Shown one piece after another: positions 39,483-50,100 of a stretch of DNA of 64,000 nucleotides (position 1 is the stretch's first letter; the number at the start of each line of letters is the position of its first letter). The notes below the pieces were generated by a model that saw only the letters and a list, made by a program, of their open reading frames with translations, was not told the origin of the DNA and made no database searches. Both the position numbers and the translations under genes were made by a program. Origin of the DNA: Allobosea sp. 117 (GTDB lineage: Bacteria > Pseudomonadota > Alphaproteobacteria > Rhizobiales > Xanthobacteraceae); NCBI RefSeq assembly GCF_000702305.1, contig NZ_JNLC01000017.1, positions 124,001 to 188,000 of the forward strand, given 5' to 3'.

Positions 39483-41789
39483 TCAGCGTCGCGACAGCCG
39501 GAAATAGAGTTCGGAAAGCCGCATCGGTAGATCCTCGATCCGGCGCACCGGCATCGCGTTCGCCTTGCCGAAGATCTTCGCGCCCGAGCCTACGCTGCGC
39601 GGATCCAGCGTCACGCCGAAGGTGTCGATGCCCCTCGCGTGAAGGCTGAGCACGGCGCGGCGGGCGTCCTGCGCGAGATCGTCGGGATTCTCGACATCGA
39701 TATCCGAGGGCTCGCCGTCGGTGAGCACGAGGATCAGCTTGCGGAAGCTGCGCACTGCCGCGATCTCGGTGCCGGCATGGCGCAGCGCCGTGCCGAGGCG
39801 GGTCGAGAAGCCGGGTTGCAGGCCGGCGAGGCAGGAGGCCTCGGCCTGTCCATAGCCGACTTCGAAGCGCTTGAGATGCGTCAGCCGGACATCCTCGCGA
39901 CCTGCGGACGAGAACGCGACGAGGGCGAAATCGTCGCCCAGGCCCGCCATGGCCTCGGCCAGCATCGCGACCGCGATCTTTTCGATGTCGAGAATGCTCG
40001 CACCGCTGGCCAGGCGGTCGCGGGTGGATTCCGATGTGTCGATCAGCACCAGCACGGCGAGGTCGCGCTGGTGGCGCGCGGAGGAGATGAAGACCCGTTC
40101 GTCCGGGGTCTCGCCGGCGTGCCGGCTGACGGCGGCATCGATCGCCGCGTCGATGTCGAGCGCATGGCCTTCGGCCTGCCGCTTGAGCCGCGTGGCGCGG
40201 CCCACCTTCGCCGCCCGTACCAGACGGCCTATGCGGGCGCGAAGAGCCCCTGCCCGTTCGAGCGCGCGTGTGAATTCCCGAACGTCGCCCGCCGCCGGCG
40301 CGACGGACCGAACGGTCGTCCAGTCGGGGCGCTCGATCCCGGCGGTGGCGTCCCATTCGGGATAGAGGCCGAGCACGATGCCGCGCTCGTCGGCCGCCTT
40401 CGGCCGGGCACGGCCGGAGGATGGGCTCTGCTCGGGCTCGTCCGCTTCGGGTGCCTCGTCGGTTTCGCGCCGCTCGATGCGCGCGGCATCGATCGCGAGG
40501 TCGACCTCCTCGATCCGCTCGGCGTCCTGATCGCCGAAATCCCACAGGCAGAGGCCGTCGTCGCGATAGATCGGCTCGACCAGATAGCCGCGCGCGTCGA
40601 AGCGGATGCGCCGCTGGGCGATGTCGTTGGCGAGGCGCGTGCCGATGTCGAAGCTGATCGCCGGGTCCTCGATGCGGGGCGATGCGTCGCGGAACAGGTT
40701 TCTAGCCTTGTCGATCAGGGCATCGGGGTCCTGATAACCCGGGTCGAACAGTCCCCGCGCGACGCGCGCCAGCAGCAGCGAGGCGAGCGGCTCCGGCACG
40801 GGCTCGGCGACATGATAGGGCGCCCACAGGCGCCTCAAGCCGGGGAAACGGCGCATCGCCCGCGTCTCGATGCGCGCATCCTCGATGAGCCCGATGCAGG
40901 CCATCTGCACGGGTTTCACCTTGCCGATCGCGAAACGTGGCGCGCCGAGCGCGAGATGTGCCGCGGCGTGGGCGGCGGCGGCGCGGAAAAGGCTGCGCGC
41001 GGCATCTCCGTTCACGCCGGCGAAGATGTCGGGCAACCGGATGACAGGTCCGGCAATATTGGTCCTCCGCGACACCTCATTGCCTGCGGGTGTCGGGAGA
41101 GGTTGGAGGTTCGGCTGAAAATGCGCGCTGCCGGCCCAAAGCGCTGTCAGAAAGCGTTTCAGGCCCTGCTCCAGCTCGGCAAAGCCGGGCCCGCCGCCAG
41201 CCCGCTCGACGAGCCTTTGCGCGAGCGGGTCCTCCAGGCTGAAGAAGCGCAGGCGTTTCGCGCGGTCGGTGCCGACCTTCAGTCCGGTCATGACGAAGGT
41301 TTCGAAGCTGTCGGGGCCGCCGGCGGCCAGCAGCCGCTCCGCGCTGGCAGCCGCCAGCGACACGCATTCGGGTGCCGCCCGGGCCAGCCCGACCAGGATG
41401 CGCCACCAGGCACTGCGCTCGTCGGGTGTCGCCAGCCGGCCGTCGAGCCTGGGATAGATGTCGAGCATCTCGGTCGCCGCGCGGGCACCGGCGTGACGGC
41501 AGATATCGGCGGCGGCGCGTGCCGCCATGCCGAGGGAGGCGGGCGAATGGCGCGTCGAAAGCTCGATGCTCGCCCGCCAGAAGGCCAGAAGGCAGCTCGC
41601 CCCTGCATTCACATTGACGAGTTCGAGCGTGCCGGCCGCCCAAGGTTCCAGCGCGGCAGGGTCGTGACGTCGGCTCAGGACCTGCCAGGTCTGCACGAAG
41701 CTCGCGCGCAGGGCTTCCCGCCCCCGCATGAGCCGGCCAAGCTCGGCGCCGACCGGTGCGGCCGCAACCGGCATGACGACCTCGTTCAT
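39483..41789 (-). CDS. CbbO/NorD-type VWA protein
   Basis: A 768-residue protein of the CbbO/NorD family. The C-terminal third is a von Willebrand factor A domain with an intact MIDAS site: D-T-S-E-S at 584-588 and TDGEP near 690-694. The N-terminal 450 residues are the helical CbbO/NorD-type region. In autotrophs CbbO binds Rubisco through its VWA domain and works with the AAA+ ring CbbQ to reactivate it; NorD does an analogous job for nitric oxide reductase. Here no Rubisco or NOR genes are present; the neighbours are amide-sensing genes. The ATG overlaps the stop of the cbbQ-like gene by four bases. Confidence 0.88.
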   Translation of the reverse strand: MNEVVMPVAAAPVGAELGRLMRGREALRASFVQTWQVLSRRHDPAALEPWAAGTLELVNVNAGASCLLAFWRASIELSTRHSPASLGMAARAAADICRHAGARAATEMLDIYPRLDGRLATPDERSAWWRILVGLARAAPECVSLAAASAERLLAAGGPDSFETFVMTGLKVGTDRAKRLRFFSLEDPLAQRLVERAGGGPGFAELEQGLKRFLTALWAGSAHFQPNLQPLPTPAGNEVSRRTNIAGPVIRLPDIFAGVNGDAARSLFRAAAAHAAAHLALGAPRFAIGKVKPVQMACIGLIEDARIETRAMRRFPGLRRLWAPYHVAEPVPEPLASLLLARVARGLFDPGYQDPDALIDKARNLFRDASPRIEDPAISFDIGTRLANDIAQRRIRFDARGYLVEPIYRDDGLCLWDFGDQDAERIEEVDLAIDAARIERRETDEAPEADEPEQSPSSGRARPKAADERGIVLGLYPEWDATAGIERPDWTTVRSVAPAAGDVREFTRALERAGALRARIGRLVRAAKVGRATRLKRQAEGHALDIDAAIDAAVSRHAGETPDERVFISSARHQRDLAVLVLIDTSESTRDRLASGASILDIEKIAVAMLAEAMAGLGDDFALVAFSSAGREDVRLTHLKRFEVGYGQAEASCLAGLQPGFSTRLGTALRHAGTEIAAVRSFRKLILVLTDGEPSDIDVENPDDLAQDARRAVLSLHARGIDTFGVTLDPRSVGSGAKIFGKANAMPVRRIEDLPMRLSELYFRLSRR

Positions 41790-42586
41790 GGCAGGCAGGC
41801 CGCGATCGCCGCGTCCAGCGCGTCACGCACATCCGCGTCGTCGGTGATCGGCAGGACGATGGCGGAGCGGATGGCTGCTTCCAGCGGCACCCCGCCGGCG
41901 ATGAGGCGTCCGGTATGGATCAGCATGCGGGTCGAGGCGCCTTCATCGAGCCCCTGCCCGCGCAGATTGCGCGAACACGCCGCGACCGCGACGAGGGTGT
42001 GGGCGAGCTCTCCACCGGTGCCAGCCTCGCGGGCCACGATCTCGGCTTCCAGCGCCGGTGCCGGATAGTCGAAGTCGATGGCAACGAAGCGCTGCTTGGT
42101 GGATTCCTTCAGGTCCTTCACCGCGCTCTGGTAGCCGGGGTTGTAGGAGATCACGAGCTCGAAATCGGCATGCGCCTGGATCAGCTCGTTGCGCTTTTCC
42201 AGCGGCAAGACGCGCCGCGCATCGGTCAGCGGATGGATCACGACGGTGGTGTCCTGCCGCGCCTCCACGATCTCGTCGAGATAGCAGATCGCGCCGTGGC
42301 GCACGGCGAGTGTCAGCGGCCCGTCGTGCCAGACCGTGCCCTCCGGGCTCAGCAGGAAACGTCCGGCGAGGTCAGCCGCCGTCATGTCCTCATGCGCGGC
42401 GACGGTGATCAGCGGCCGGCCGAGCTTCCAGGCCATGTACTCGACGAAACGCGTCTTGCCGCAGCCGGTCGGCCCCTTGAGCATCACCGGCAGGCGGCTC
42501 GCATAGGCCGCCTCGAATATGGCGACCTCGTCGCCGACGCTCCGGTAATAGGGTTCGATCGAAACGCGATAGGCGTCGAGATTCAT
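41786..42586 (-). CDS. CbbQ/NirQ/NorQ-type MoxR AAA+ ATPase
   Basis: A 266-residue MoxR-family AAA+ ATPase of the CbbQ/NorQ/GvpN subfamily. Walker A GPTGCGKT is at 38-45 and Walker B ICYLDE at 100-105; the subfamily signatures [10 protein letters not shown] and STKQRF follow. Such proteins form hexamers that remodel a target enzyme with the help of a VWA partner, which is the next gene and overlaps by four bases. In the Pseudomonas amidase operon an ATPase (AmiB) is likewise present, so a chaperone or maturation role for AmiE is a reasonable inference, not shown. Confidence 0.93.
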   Translation of the reverse strand: MNLDAYRVSIEPYYRSVGDEVAIFEAAYASRLPVMLKGPTGCGKTRFVEYMAWKLGRPLITVAAHEDMTAADLAGRFLLSPEGTVWHDGPLTLAVRHGAICYLDEIVEARQDTTVVIHPLTDARRVLPLEKRNELIQAHADFELVISYNPGYQSAVKDLKESTKQRFVAIDFDYPAPALEAEIVAREAGTGGELAHTLVAVAACSRNLRGQGLDEGASTRMLIHTGRLIAGGVPLEAAIRSAIVLPITDDADVRDALDAAIAACLP

Positions 42587-42671
42587 CGTGCAGCTCCACG
42601 GCAGGCATGTGCGTCTCCCGCGACGCTCGAAGCGGCATCGCGGTATCCGGCGGGCGGTTTGGGAAGGATGA

Positions 42672-42731
42672 GCGGCATGTCCTGCCGCGCTCGACGCTGT
42701 TGTCGAGGAAACGTCTGCCGTTCACGGCAGA
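42672..42731 (-). promoter_or_regulatory. Three tandem hairpins between amiR and the cbbQ-like gene
   Basis: Read on the minus strand, three perfect hairpins follow in order in the 202-base gap: TCTGCCG-TGAA-CGGCAGA (42731-42714), CTCGAC-AACAGC-GTCGAG (42707-42690), and GCGGCA-GGACA-TGCCGC (42688-42672). The middle one has a six-base loop starting with A. AmiR-type ANTAR proteins bind paired hairpins with six-base loops to prevent termination, so this could be an attenuator governing cbbQ/cbbO expression. The loops do not fully match the usual A-at-1, G-at-4 rule. Confidence 0.45.
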
Positions 42732-42788
42732 GCGAAACGATTAAACCGCCATCGCCGCCTGCGCACAAGCGCCGGCGACGGTCGTTCT

Positions 42789-43433
42789 TCAGCTCTGCGG
42801 CAGTCCGCCGAGCAGGTCGAAGGAGGAGACGATGGCCTCGGCGAAGCTGCTGACGGAGAGGCGCCGCGCCATCGCCTGCGAGCGGATATATTGATACGCC
42901 TCCTCGCTGCCCACGCCGCGCGTGCTCATGACGATGGACTTGGCGCGCTCGATGGCGCGCATGGCGCGCAGGTTCTCCTCCAGCTTGGCCGCCTTGCTGC
43001 GCAGCCGCCGCTCATAGCGGAACTGGCTGAACCCCATGACGAGGCTTGCCTTGATGGCATTGGCGGTGAACGGGCGGGCGAGCACCGCATCCGGCGTCAC
43101 CGCTTCCAGCATCGACGACGAGAAGGCTTCGCTATCCGGGGGGAGCATGATCACCAGCGCGGCGGTCGCCTCGCCGATCGGCCACGGCATCCGGCGCGCG
43201 AGGCCGGGTGAATAGTCGCAGAAGATGACCTCGCCATCGGCCGGCAGGATGTCCGCCCGACGATTGACCAATCGGGGTAGCACCCGCAGCTTCTTGAGCT
43301 CGCGCAGCAGGAGGTCGAGCTGGTCCTCGACGTCGGTCTCGACGACGACGCGCAGGCCCTGAAGCGTGCGCAGCGTGCCGAACCCGCTGTTTTCCACCTT
43401 CTCGGGACTGCTCGGCATATCGGCGTCTTTCAT
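42789..43433 (-). CDS. amiR: ANTAR antiterminator AmiR
   Basis: A 214-residue RNA-binding antiterminator. The N-terminal part (about 20-130) is a pseudo-receiver with no clear phosphoacceptor site, a central coiled coil spans about 140-165 (ERRLRSKAAKLEENLRAMRA), and the C-terminal ANTAR domain includes AIERAKSIVMSTRGVGSEEAYQYIRSQAM. In Pseudomonas AmiR is held inactive by AmiC until amide binds, then antiterminates the amiE leader. Length, order behind amiC (32-base gap) and context all fit. GGAG 6 bases before ATG 43433 decides the start; the upstream frame runs into amiC. Confidence 0.93.
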   Translation of the reverse strand: MKDADMPSSPEKVENSGFGTLRTLQGLRVVVETDVEDQLDLLLRELKKLRVLPRLVNRRADILPADGEVIFCDYSPGLARRMPWPIGEATAALVIMLPPDSEAFSSSMLEAVTPDAVLARPFTANAIKASLVMGFSQFRYERRLRSKAAKLEENLRAMRAIERAKSIVMSTRGVGSEEAYQYIRSQAMARRLSVSSFAEAIVSSFDLLGGLPQS

Positions 43434-43465
43434 GTCGGCTCCGGGGCACTCGGGTCCGGTCGCTT

Positions 43466-44596
43466 TCACTCGACCGGACCGCACAGGAAGAAGGGATCGG
43501 CCAGCACCGGGCCCTGGGATTCGACCACGAGATCGAAGCCGCCGGCACGATTGGCGCGGCCGATGCGCGTCCAGAGGTCGGCGTGTCCGGTCTCGCTGAT
43601 GCTGACACGTCCCTGCGGCGCGTCGATGGAGGAGCCGAGCACATAGGGCCGCAGCACGTCGGTATCGAGCGTGCCCGCCTTCTCCAGCGCCTGGGCGAAC
43701 AGGTAGATCTGGAAATAGGCGGTCTCGGCGCACACGTTGGGCGCCGCCTGCTCGCCGTAGCGCTTCTTGAAGCGCGAGACGAAGGACGCGTTGGTCGAAC
43801 CCTGGATGCTCTCGAAATAGCAGGCGGCGGTGATGTGGGCCTCGCCGACGTCGCAGCCCATGGCGTTGATCTCCGCCTCGGTCGTCGTCAGGCTGGCGAT
43901 GGGGATGCGCTTGGGATCGAGCCCGGCGTCGGCATAGGCCTGATAGAGATGGCTGGTCCCCTGCCCCACCACCGTGGAGAAGATCACGTCGGCGCCGCTG
44001 TTCCTGATGGCGCGGACGATCGGTTCGAAATCGCGGCGCGGGGCATGGATGTCGACATAGTGCTCGGCGGCGACGCTGCCGCCCTGCGAGACGAGATATT
44101 CCCGCAGGAAGCGGTTCGTCTGCCGCGGATAGACATAGTCCGAGCCGATCAGGAAGAAGCGCGGACCATAGACGCGCATCAGATAGGAGCAGAGCTTGAC
44201 GATGGTCTGGTTCGGCGCCGCGCCGGTATAGATGACGTTCGGCGAGGCCTCGAACCCCTCATAGGGTGTCGGGTACCAGAGCAGGCCGTTGAAGCGCTCG
44301 ACGACGGGCATGATCGCCTTGCGGCTTGCCGAGGTGTAGCAGCCGAAGATGGAGGTGACGCCGTCCTCCACCATTAGCTTCCGGGCGAGATAGACATAGG
44401 ACATGCTCGCCGAGCCAGGCTCATAGACGATCGGCACTATCTCCCGGCCGTTAACGCCGCCGGCGGCATTGATCTCCTCGACGGCCAGCAGGGTTCCGAA
44501 GAGCTGCGTGCGCTCGACCTCGGAGGTGCAGCCGTTCCGGGCGAACAGCACGCCGATCCGCCACGGCTCATTTCCTGGGCGCTGTCTGCCCTGCAT
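43466..44596 (-). CDS. amiC: Amide sensor AmiC
   Basis: A 376-residue periplasmic-binding-protein fold (type I, leucine/urea type) without a signal peptide: the N-terminus QGRQRPGNEPWRIGVLF is polar, so it is cytoplasmic. This is the hallmark of AmiC, which senses acetamide-like amides and controls AmiR by direct contact. The ligand-binding domain landmarks are IGVLFARNGCTSEVE, INAAGGVNGREI, and the YPTPYEGFE and SDYVYPRQTN segments. It starts the amiC-amiR-cbbQ-cbbO run. Divergent from imuA with 249 bases between. A transport SBP role is unlikely given the lack of export signal and of permease genes. Confidence 0.92.
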   Translation of the reverse strand: MQGRQRPGNEPWRIGVLFARNGCTSEVERTQLFGTLLAVEEINAAGGVNGREIVPIVYEPGSASMSYVYLARKLMVEDGVTSIFGCYTSASRKAIMPVVERFNGLLWYPTPYEGFEASPNVIYTGAAPNQTIVKLCSYLMRVYGPRFFLIGSDYVYPRQTNRFLREYLVSQGGSVAAEHYVDIHAPRRDFEPIVRAIRNSGADVIFSTVVGQGTSHLYQAYADAGLDPKRIPIASLTTTEAEINAMGCDVGEAHITAACYFESIQGSTNASFVSRFKKRYGEQAAPNVCAETAYFQIYLFAQALEKAGTLDTDVLRPYVLGSSIDAPQGRVSISETGHADLWTRIGRANRAGGFDLVVESQGPVLADPFFLCGPVE

Positions 44597-44812
44597 GGTG
44601 CAAACTCCTCTTGAGCTTGCGGCGGCGAACGATGCTTTTCGCCCGCAAACCGCACCGGCGGGCCTCAGGCCCGCATCCTTTCCCCGGCGAGTTCGTCCGC
44701 TTCAGCGCATGATCGGTCCTACACGCAAGGATGATACCAATCGCTCGGCTTCTGTCCCTGGTGACATGAGGGGACGAGGGACTCGCTTTTCGGGAGCGTT
44801 CTTCTTAAGATG

Positions 44813-44827
44813 GAACAAATAGAGAAC
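44813..44827 (+). promoter_or_regulatory. LexA (SOS) box
   Basis: GAAC-AAATAGA-GAAC at 44813-44827 is the reverse complement of GTTC-N7-GTTC, the LexA site of alphaproteobacteria. It lies 19 bases upstream of imuA, the first gene of the mutasome operon, and should repress it until DNA damage. Confidence 0.85.
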
Positions 44828-44845
44828 ATTCCTTAAGCCCATGCC

Positions 44846-45664
44846 ATGAACCGAACCGCTACACTGGCCGCATTGCGCCGCCGTCTCGCCGGACTGGCCA
44901 GCGGCGACATGCCCGATGGGCACGGACGGGTGGCTTTCGGCCTCCCCGAGCTCGACGGCCACCTCGATGGAGGCCTCGTGCGGGCAGCCCTGCACGAGAT
45001 CTATGCCGCGGGTGCAGCCGACGTGCCGGCGGCGACGGCGGTCGCGCTCGGACTCGCCTGGCGCGCGGCGCATGGGCGGCCGATCCTCTGGGTGCGGCAG
45101 GACAGACTCGCGGCGGAGGCGGGCAACCCTTATCCCCCCGGCCTCGCGGAGTTCGGGCTCGATCCGTCGCGCTTCCTTTTCATGGCGGCCCCGGATGCCG
45201 CGGCGGTGCTGCGCGCGGGAGCGGAGGGGGCGCGATGCGCGGCGCTGGGAGCCGTGCTGATCGAGCCGCTCGGCTCGCCGCGCCTTCTCGACCTGACGGC
45301 CAGCCGCCGGCTAGTGCTGGCGGCACAGACCTCCGGCGTCATGACCGTGCTGCTGCGGATGGCGCAACCCTCGCCCAGCGCGGCGCAGACACGCTGGCTG
45401 GTCGTCGGGCGTCCCTCGCGCGCCCTGGAGGCGAACGCACCCGGCGCGCCGGCTTTCACCCTCCGGCTGCTGCGCCATCGCGGAGGCCTGGGCGAGCAGG
45501 AATGGCATGTGGAGTGGAACCGTGATGCAGGATCTTTCCGTTCGGCGGCCGAGCCGTCCGTCGCCCGCAGCATCGGAGACAGCGCGCCGCTATCTCGCCC
45601 TCTGGCTCCCCTTCCTGCCGGCGGATCGGGTGATCCGGTCGTCGCCCTGCGCCGTACCGCGTGA
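44846..45664 (+). CDS. imuA: Mutasome protein ImuA
   Basis: A 272-residue RecA-like/SulA-like protein, the first member of the imuA-imuB-dnaE2 damage-mutagenesis cassette. It has the family pattern: VAFGLPELDGHLDGGLVRAALHEIYA near residue 30, corresponding to the RecA-type P-loop region but without a full Walker A. It contributes to DnaE2-dependent translesion synthesis with ImuB. The LexA box 19 bases upstream predicts SOS induction. Its 3' end overlaps the imuB frame by 158 bases. Confidence 0.9.
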   Translation: MNRTATLAALRRRLAGLASGDMPDGHGRVAFGLPELDGHLDGGLVRAALHEIYAAGAADVPAATAVALGLAWRAAHGRPILWVRQDRLAAEAGNPYPPGLAEFGLDPSRFLFMAAPDAAAVLRAGAEGARCAALGAVLIEPLGSPRLLDLTASRRLVLAAQTSGVMTVLLRMAQPSPSAAQTRWLVVGRPSRALEANAPGAPAFTLRLLRHRGGLGEQEWHVEWNRDAGSFRSAAEPSVARSIGDSAPLSRPLAPLPAGGSGDPVVALRRTA

Positions 45665-47117
45665 CCGGCCCTTCGTCCTGATCGGCAAGGATCGCGGCGC
45701 GCTCAGGCTGTCGGATTGCAACCGCCCGGCCCTCGCCCTCGGCCTCACGCCGGGCATGACGCTCGCCGATGCGCGCGCGCGCATTCCCGATCTGCCGGCG
45801 TTTCAGGCCGATCCGGACGCCGACCGGATGCTGCTGGAGCGGGTGGCGGCCTATTGCGACCGCTTCACGCCGCTGGTCGCGCTCGATCCGCCGCATGGGC
45901 TGACCCTCGACATCACCGGCTGCGCCCATCTCTTCGGCGGCGAGGCGCGCCTGATGGCGCTGGTCGGCCGCTGCATGGCGGCGGCGGGGCTCGATCACCG
46001 CACAGCCATCGCCGGCACACCGCAGTCGGCGCAGGCGATGGCGCGCTTCGGCAGGGGCGGCATCGTTCCACCCGGTGGGGACGAGGCGGCGATCCGCCCG
46101 CTCCCCCTCATCGCGCTTGGCGTGCAGGCGGAAACAGTGACGGCGCTGACACGGGCCGGGCTGAAGACGATCGGCGATCTCGCCGACCGTCGGCCGGAGA
46201 CGCTGGCGGCCCGGTTCGGCGAGGCGCTGATTGTGCAGCTCCGCCGCCTGCTTGGCCGGGAGGATGTGCGCATCACGCCGCTCCGGCCGCCTCCCGATTG
46301 CGTGGTGGAACGCCATTTCCCCGATCCGGTGACGCTCGCCTCCGCGCTCGAGGACGCCATTTCGGGCCTCGTCCAGGAGGCCGCGCGGATACTGGAACGG
46401 CGAGGCGAAGGCGGACGCCTGTTCGAGATCGCCTTCTTCCGCTCCGACGGCGCCGTCCGCCGCCTCGCCATCGAGACGGGCCGGCCGTCGCGCGACGCGG
46501 CGGCGATCCTGCGGCTCTGGCGCGAGCGGGCCGACACGCTCGCCGATCCGCTCGATCCCGGCTTCGGCTTCGATGCGATCAAGCTCGCCGTTCCCTTGTG
46601 CGAGCCGCTGGACGAGGTTCAGACGAGCCTCGACAGGCGGCATGCCGAGGATCACGAGGTGCTGGAGCTGGTGGACCGGCTCGTCGCCCGCTTCGGTCGC
46701 GACCGCGTGCTGCGCTTTGCCGCGCGCGATACCCACGATCCGCGTCGGCAGGCGGTGATGGTTCCCGCGACGGCACGCGTCGAGCCGGCGGCGCCCTGGC
46801 CGGAGCCGCAGGTCGGCGACCCTCCGGGCCGGCCGATCCAGATCTTCGAGCCGCCGCAGCCGATCGAGACGCTCGCCGAGGTGCCGGACGGCCCGCCGCT
46901 GCGTTTCCGCTGGCGGCGCGTGGTGCACGAGATCGCCCGTGCCGAGGGGCCGGAGCGGATCGCGCCGGAATGGTGGCGCGACGGCCCGCAGCCGCCGATG
47001 CGCGACTATTACCGGGTCGAGGATGCACAGGGGCACCGCTTCTGGGTGTTCCGCGCCGGGCTTTACGATACCGGCGCCGAACCGCCGCGCTGGTTCCTGC
47101 ACGGACTTTTCGCATGA
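45507..47117 (+). CDS. imuB: Y-family polymerase-like protein ImuB
   Basis: A 536-residue member of the DinB/Y-family polymerase group that is thought to be catalytically inactive and to act as a hub linking ImuA, DnaE2 and the beta clamp. The N-terminus (RRYLALWLPFLPADRV) lacks the catalytic DxD carboxylates of active Y polymerases, while the fold landmarks remain (GLTLDITGCAHLFGGE, and the HhH-like GLKTIGDLADRRPETLAARFG). AGGA five bases before ATG 45507 favours this start; ATG 45525 is an alternative. The stop overlaps dnaE2 (ATGA). Confidence 0.9.
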   Translation: MWSGTVMQDLSVRRPSRPSPAASETARRYLALWLPFLPADRVIRSSPCAVPRDRPFVLIGKDRGALRLSDCNRPALALGLTPGMTLADARARIPDLPAFQADPDADRMLLERVAAYCDRFTPLVALDPPHGLTLDITGCAHLFGGEARLMALVGRCMAAAGLDHRTAIAGTPQSAQAMARFGRGGIVPPGGDEAAIRPLPLIALGVQAETVTALTRAGLKTIGDLADRRPETLAARFGEALIVQLRRLLGREDVRITPLRPPPDCVVERHFPDPVTLASALEDAISGLVQEAARILERRGEGGRLFEIAFFRSDGAVRRLAIETGRPSRDAAAILRLWRERADTLADPLDPGFGFDAIKLAVPLCEPLDEVQTSLDRRHAEDHEVLELVDRLVARFGRDRVLRFAARDTHDPRRQAVMVPATARVEPAAPWPEPQVGDPPGRPIQIFEPPQPIETLAEVPDGPPLRFRWRRVVHEIARAEGPERIAPEWWRDGPQPPMRDYYRVEDAQGHRFWVFRAGLYDTGAEPPRWFLHGLFA

Positions 47118-50100
47118 GCAGCTACGCGGAACTCGTCGCGGCGACGAACTTCTCCTTCCTGCGCGGCGCCGCGCCGGGGCCGGACCTGGTGCTGACCGCG
47201 CTGCTGCTGGGCCATGTCGGCCTCGGCATCGCCGATCGCAACAGCGTCGCCGGGGTGGTGCGTGCCTGGAGCGCGCTGGAGGAACTGCGCGAGCATGGCC
47301 TGCCCTCACCGGAGAAGGTCCGCGAGGGCGGCAGCCCAGGCGAATATGTCTGGGTCGAGGACCCGGATTTCGCCCATCTGCCCTTCACCGAAGATGAGAT
47401 GCGCCGCAAGGCGAAGGCCTTCCGGTTGGCGGTAGGCAGCCGCCTCGTCTTTGCCGACGGCACGCCCGATCTCGTCGTCTATCCGGCGAACCGCGCCGGC
47501 TGGGCCCGGCTCTGCCGCCTGCTGAGTCAGGGCAATCTCCGGGCCGGCAAGGGCGAGTGCATCCTGCATCTCGACGACCTGCTCTCGGACACGCGGGACC
47601 TGCTTCTCATCCTCCTGCCCGGACAGGAGCTCGCCCCCCTGCCCGGCCTGCTGCAGCGTCTCGTGGAGGCCGCGCCCGGCGCCATCTGGCTCGGTGCCGC
47701 CATGCACCGGCGCGGCGACGACCGCCGCCGGCTGGCGCGGCTCAAGGCGATCGCCGATGCGGCGGGTGTGCCGCTGCTTGCCACCAATGACGTGCTGTAT
47801 GACTCCCCGGCCCGGCGCGACCTGCAGGACGTGCTGACCTGCATCCGCGAAGGCGTCACCATCGAGACGGCCGGCCGCCTGCTCGAAGCCAATGCCGAGC
47901 GTCATCTCAAGCTGCCGCAGGAAATGGCCCGGCTGTTCCGCGATTGCCCGGAGGCGATCGCGGAGACGCAGCATTTCCTCTCGCGCGTCGAGTTCGACCT
48001 GCGTCAGCTCGGCTATGAATATCCCGACGAGCCGATCCCGCCCGGCTGGGAGGCGCAGGCGTGGCTGGAGGAACTGGTACGGCGGCGGACGCCGATCCGT
48101 TATCCGGATGGCGCCACGGAGAAGGTGCAGGCCCTGCTGGACCAGGAACTCGCTTTGATCGCCAAGCTCGACTATGCCCGCTATTTCCTCACCATCCGCC
48201 AGATCGTCGAATTCGCCGACAGCCGGGGCATCCTCTGCCAGGGCCGCGGCTCGGCCGCCAATTCGGCGGTCTGCTACGTGCTCGGCATCACCGCCGTCGA
48301 CCCGGCCGACCACGATCTGCTCTTCGCCCGCTTCATCTCCGAGGAGCGCCGCGAGCCGCCCGACATCGACGTCGATTTCGAGCATGAGCGGCGCGAGGAG
48401 GTGATCCAGTGGATCTATGAGAAATACGGCCGCCATCGCGCCGGCATCGCCGCCACCGTCATACGCTACCGGCCGCGCAGCGCCATACGCGATGTCGGCA
48501 AGGCGCTGGGTCTCACCGAGGACATCACCGCCCGGCTCGCCGATACCCAATGGGGAAGCTGGGGCAGCAGGCTCGGCGACGATCGCGTCCGGCAAGCCGG
48601 CCTTGATCCGCGCAATCCGGTGATACGCCGGGCGGTCCACCTTGCCGGAAGGCTGCTCGGCTATCCGCGCCATCTCTCGCAGCATGTCGGCGGCTTCGTG
48701 CTGGCGCGCGGGCGGCTCGACGAGATGGTGCCCATCGGCAACGCCGCCATGAAGGATCGCACCTTCATCGAGTGGGACAAGGACGACATCGACGCGCTAC
48801 GTCTGATGAAGGTCGACGTGCTGGCGCTCGGCATGCTGACCTGCATCCGCAAGGCGCTCGACCTGCTGCGCGAGCATGAGGGGATCGACTGGGGGCTGGC
48901 GGATCTGCCGAAGGAGGACACCGCGACCTACGACATGCTCTGCAAGGGCAAGTCGCTCGGCGTCTTCCAGGTGGAGAGCCGCGCGCAGATGAACATGCTG
49001 CCGCGGCTGAGGCCTCGAAAGCTCTACGACCTCGTCATCCAGGTCGCCATCGTCCGGCCCGGCCCGATACAGGGCAATATGGTGCATCCCTATCTCAAGC
49101 GGCGGGCGGGGATTGAGAAGGTCGACTACCCCTCGCCCGCCCCACCCCATGATCCCGATGAGCTGGTCGACGTTTTGAAGAAGACCGAAGGCGTGCCGCT
49201 CTTCCAGGAGCAGGCGATGAAGCTCGCCATGGTCGCTGCCGAATTCACGGATGTCGAGGCGAACGGCCTGCGCAAGGCCATGGCGACCTTCCGCAATGTC
49301 GGCACCATCGGCCGCTTCGAGGAAATGCTGGTCGAGCGCATGGTGAAGCGGGGCTATCAGCGTGACTTCGCCCAGCGCTGCTTCGAGCAGATCAAGGGCT
49401 TCGGCAGCTATGGCTTTCCGGAGAGCCACGCGGCCTCCTTCGCCAAGCTCGTCTACATCTCCTCCTATCTCAAGCGCCACCATCCGGCCGCCTTCGCCTG
49501 CGCCCTGCTCAACGCGCAGCCCATGGGGTTCTACGCGCCGGCGCAGATCGTGCGGGAGGCGCAGGAGAATGGCGACGTCGAGCCGCGCCCCGTCGACATC
49601 AATCACAGCGCACACGACAACACGCTGGAGGAGAACATGCCCGCCGCCGATGGCGGGAGGCGCTTCGCGCTGCGGCTCGGCTTCCGCCAGATCGACGGCT
49701 TCGCGGAGGATTGGGGCCTGCAGGTCGAACAGGCGCGCGGGGCCGGCTATCGCAGCGTCGAGGAGCTGATGCGCCGCGCCGCCCTGCCCGCCCGCGCCAT
49801 GCGCCTCCTCGCCGACGCGGACGCCTTCCGCTCACTCGGCCTCGACCGGCGCGAGGCGCTCTGGGCGGTGCGCCGCCTGCCGGACGACGATGCGCTGCCG
49901 CTGTTCGCCTTCGCCAAGGCGAGCGAGCTGGGCGAGGAGGTCCGCCACCCGCTGCCGCTCATGCCGGTGAACGAGCACATCGTCGCCGACTACCAGACGA
50001 CGCGCCTCTCGCTCAAAGGCCACCCGATGGGCTTGCTGCGCCCGCTGTTCCGGCGCGAGAAGGTGGCGAGCTGCGCGGAGGCCAATGCCCTACCCGATGG

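Noticed and set aside
42672-42731. Canonical ANTAR dual-hexaloop element
   Set aside because: Only one of the three loops has six bases and it lacks G at position 4, so it is reported as tandem hairpins, not as a confirmed ANTAR target.
45716-47113. Very long upstream extension of the dnaE2 frame
   Set aside because: It is a shadow frame of imuB: Arg/Pro/Gly-rich and low-complexity. The real DnaE2 N-terminus (SYAELVAATNFSFLRG) starts at 47114.
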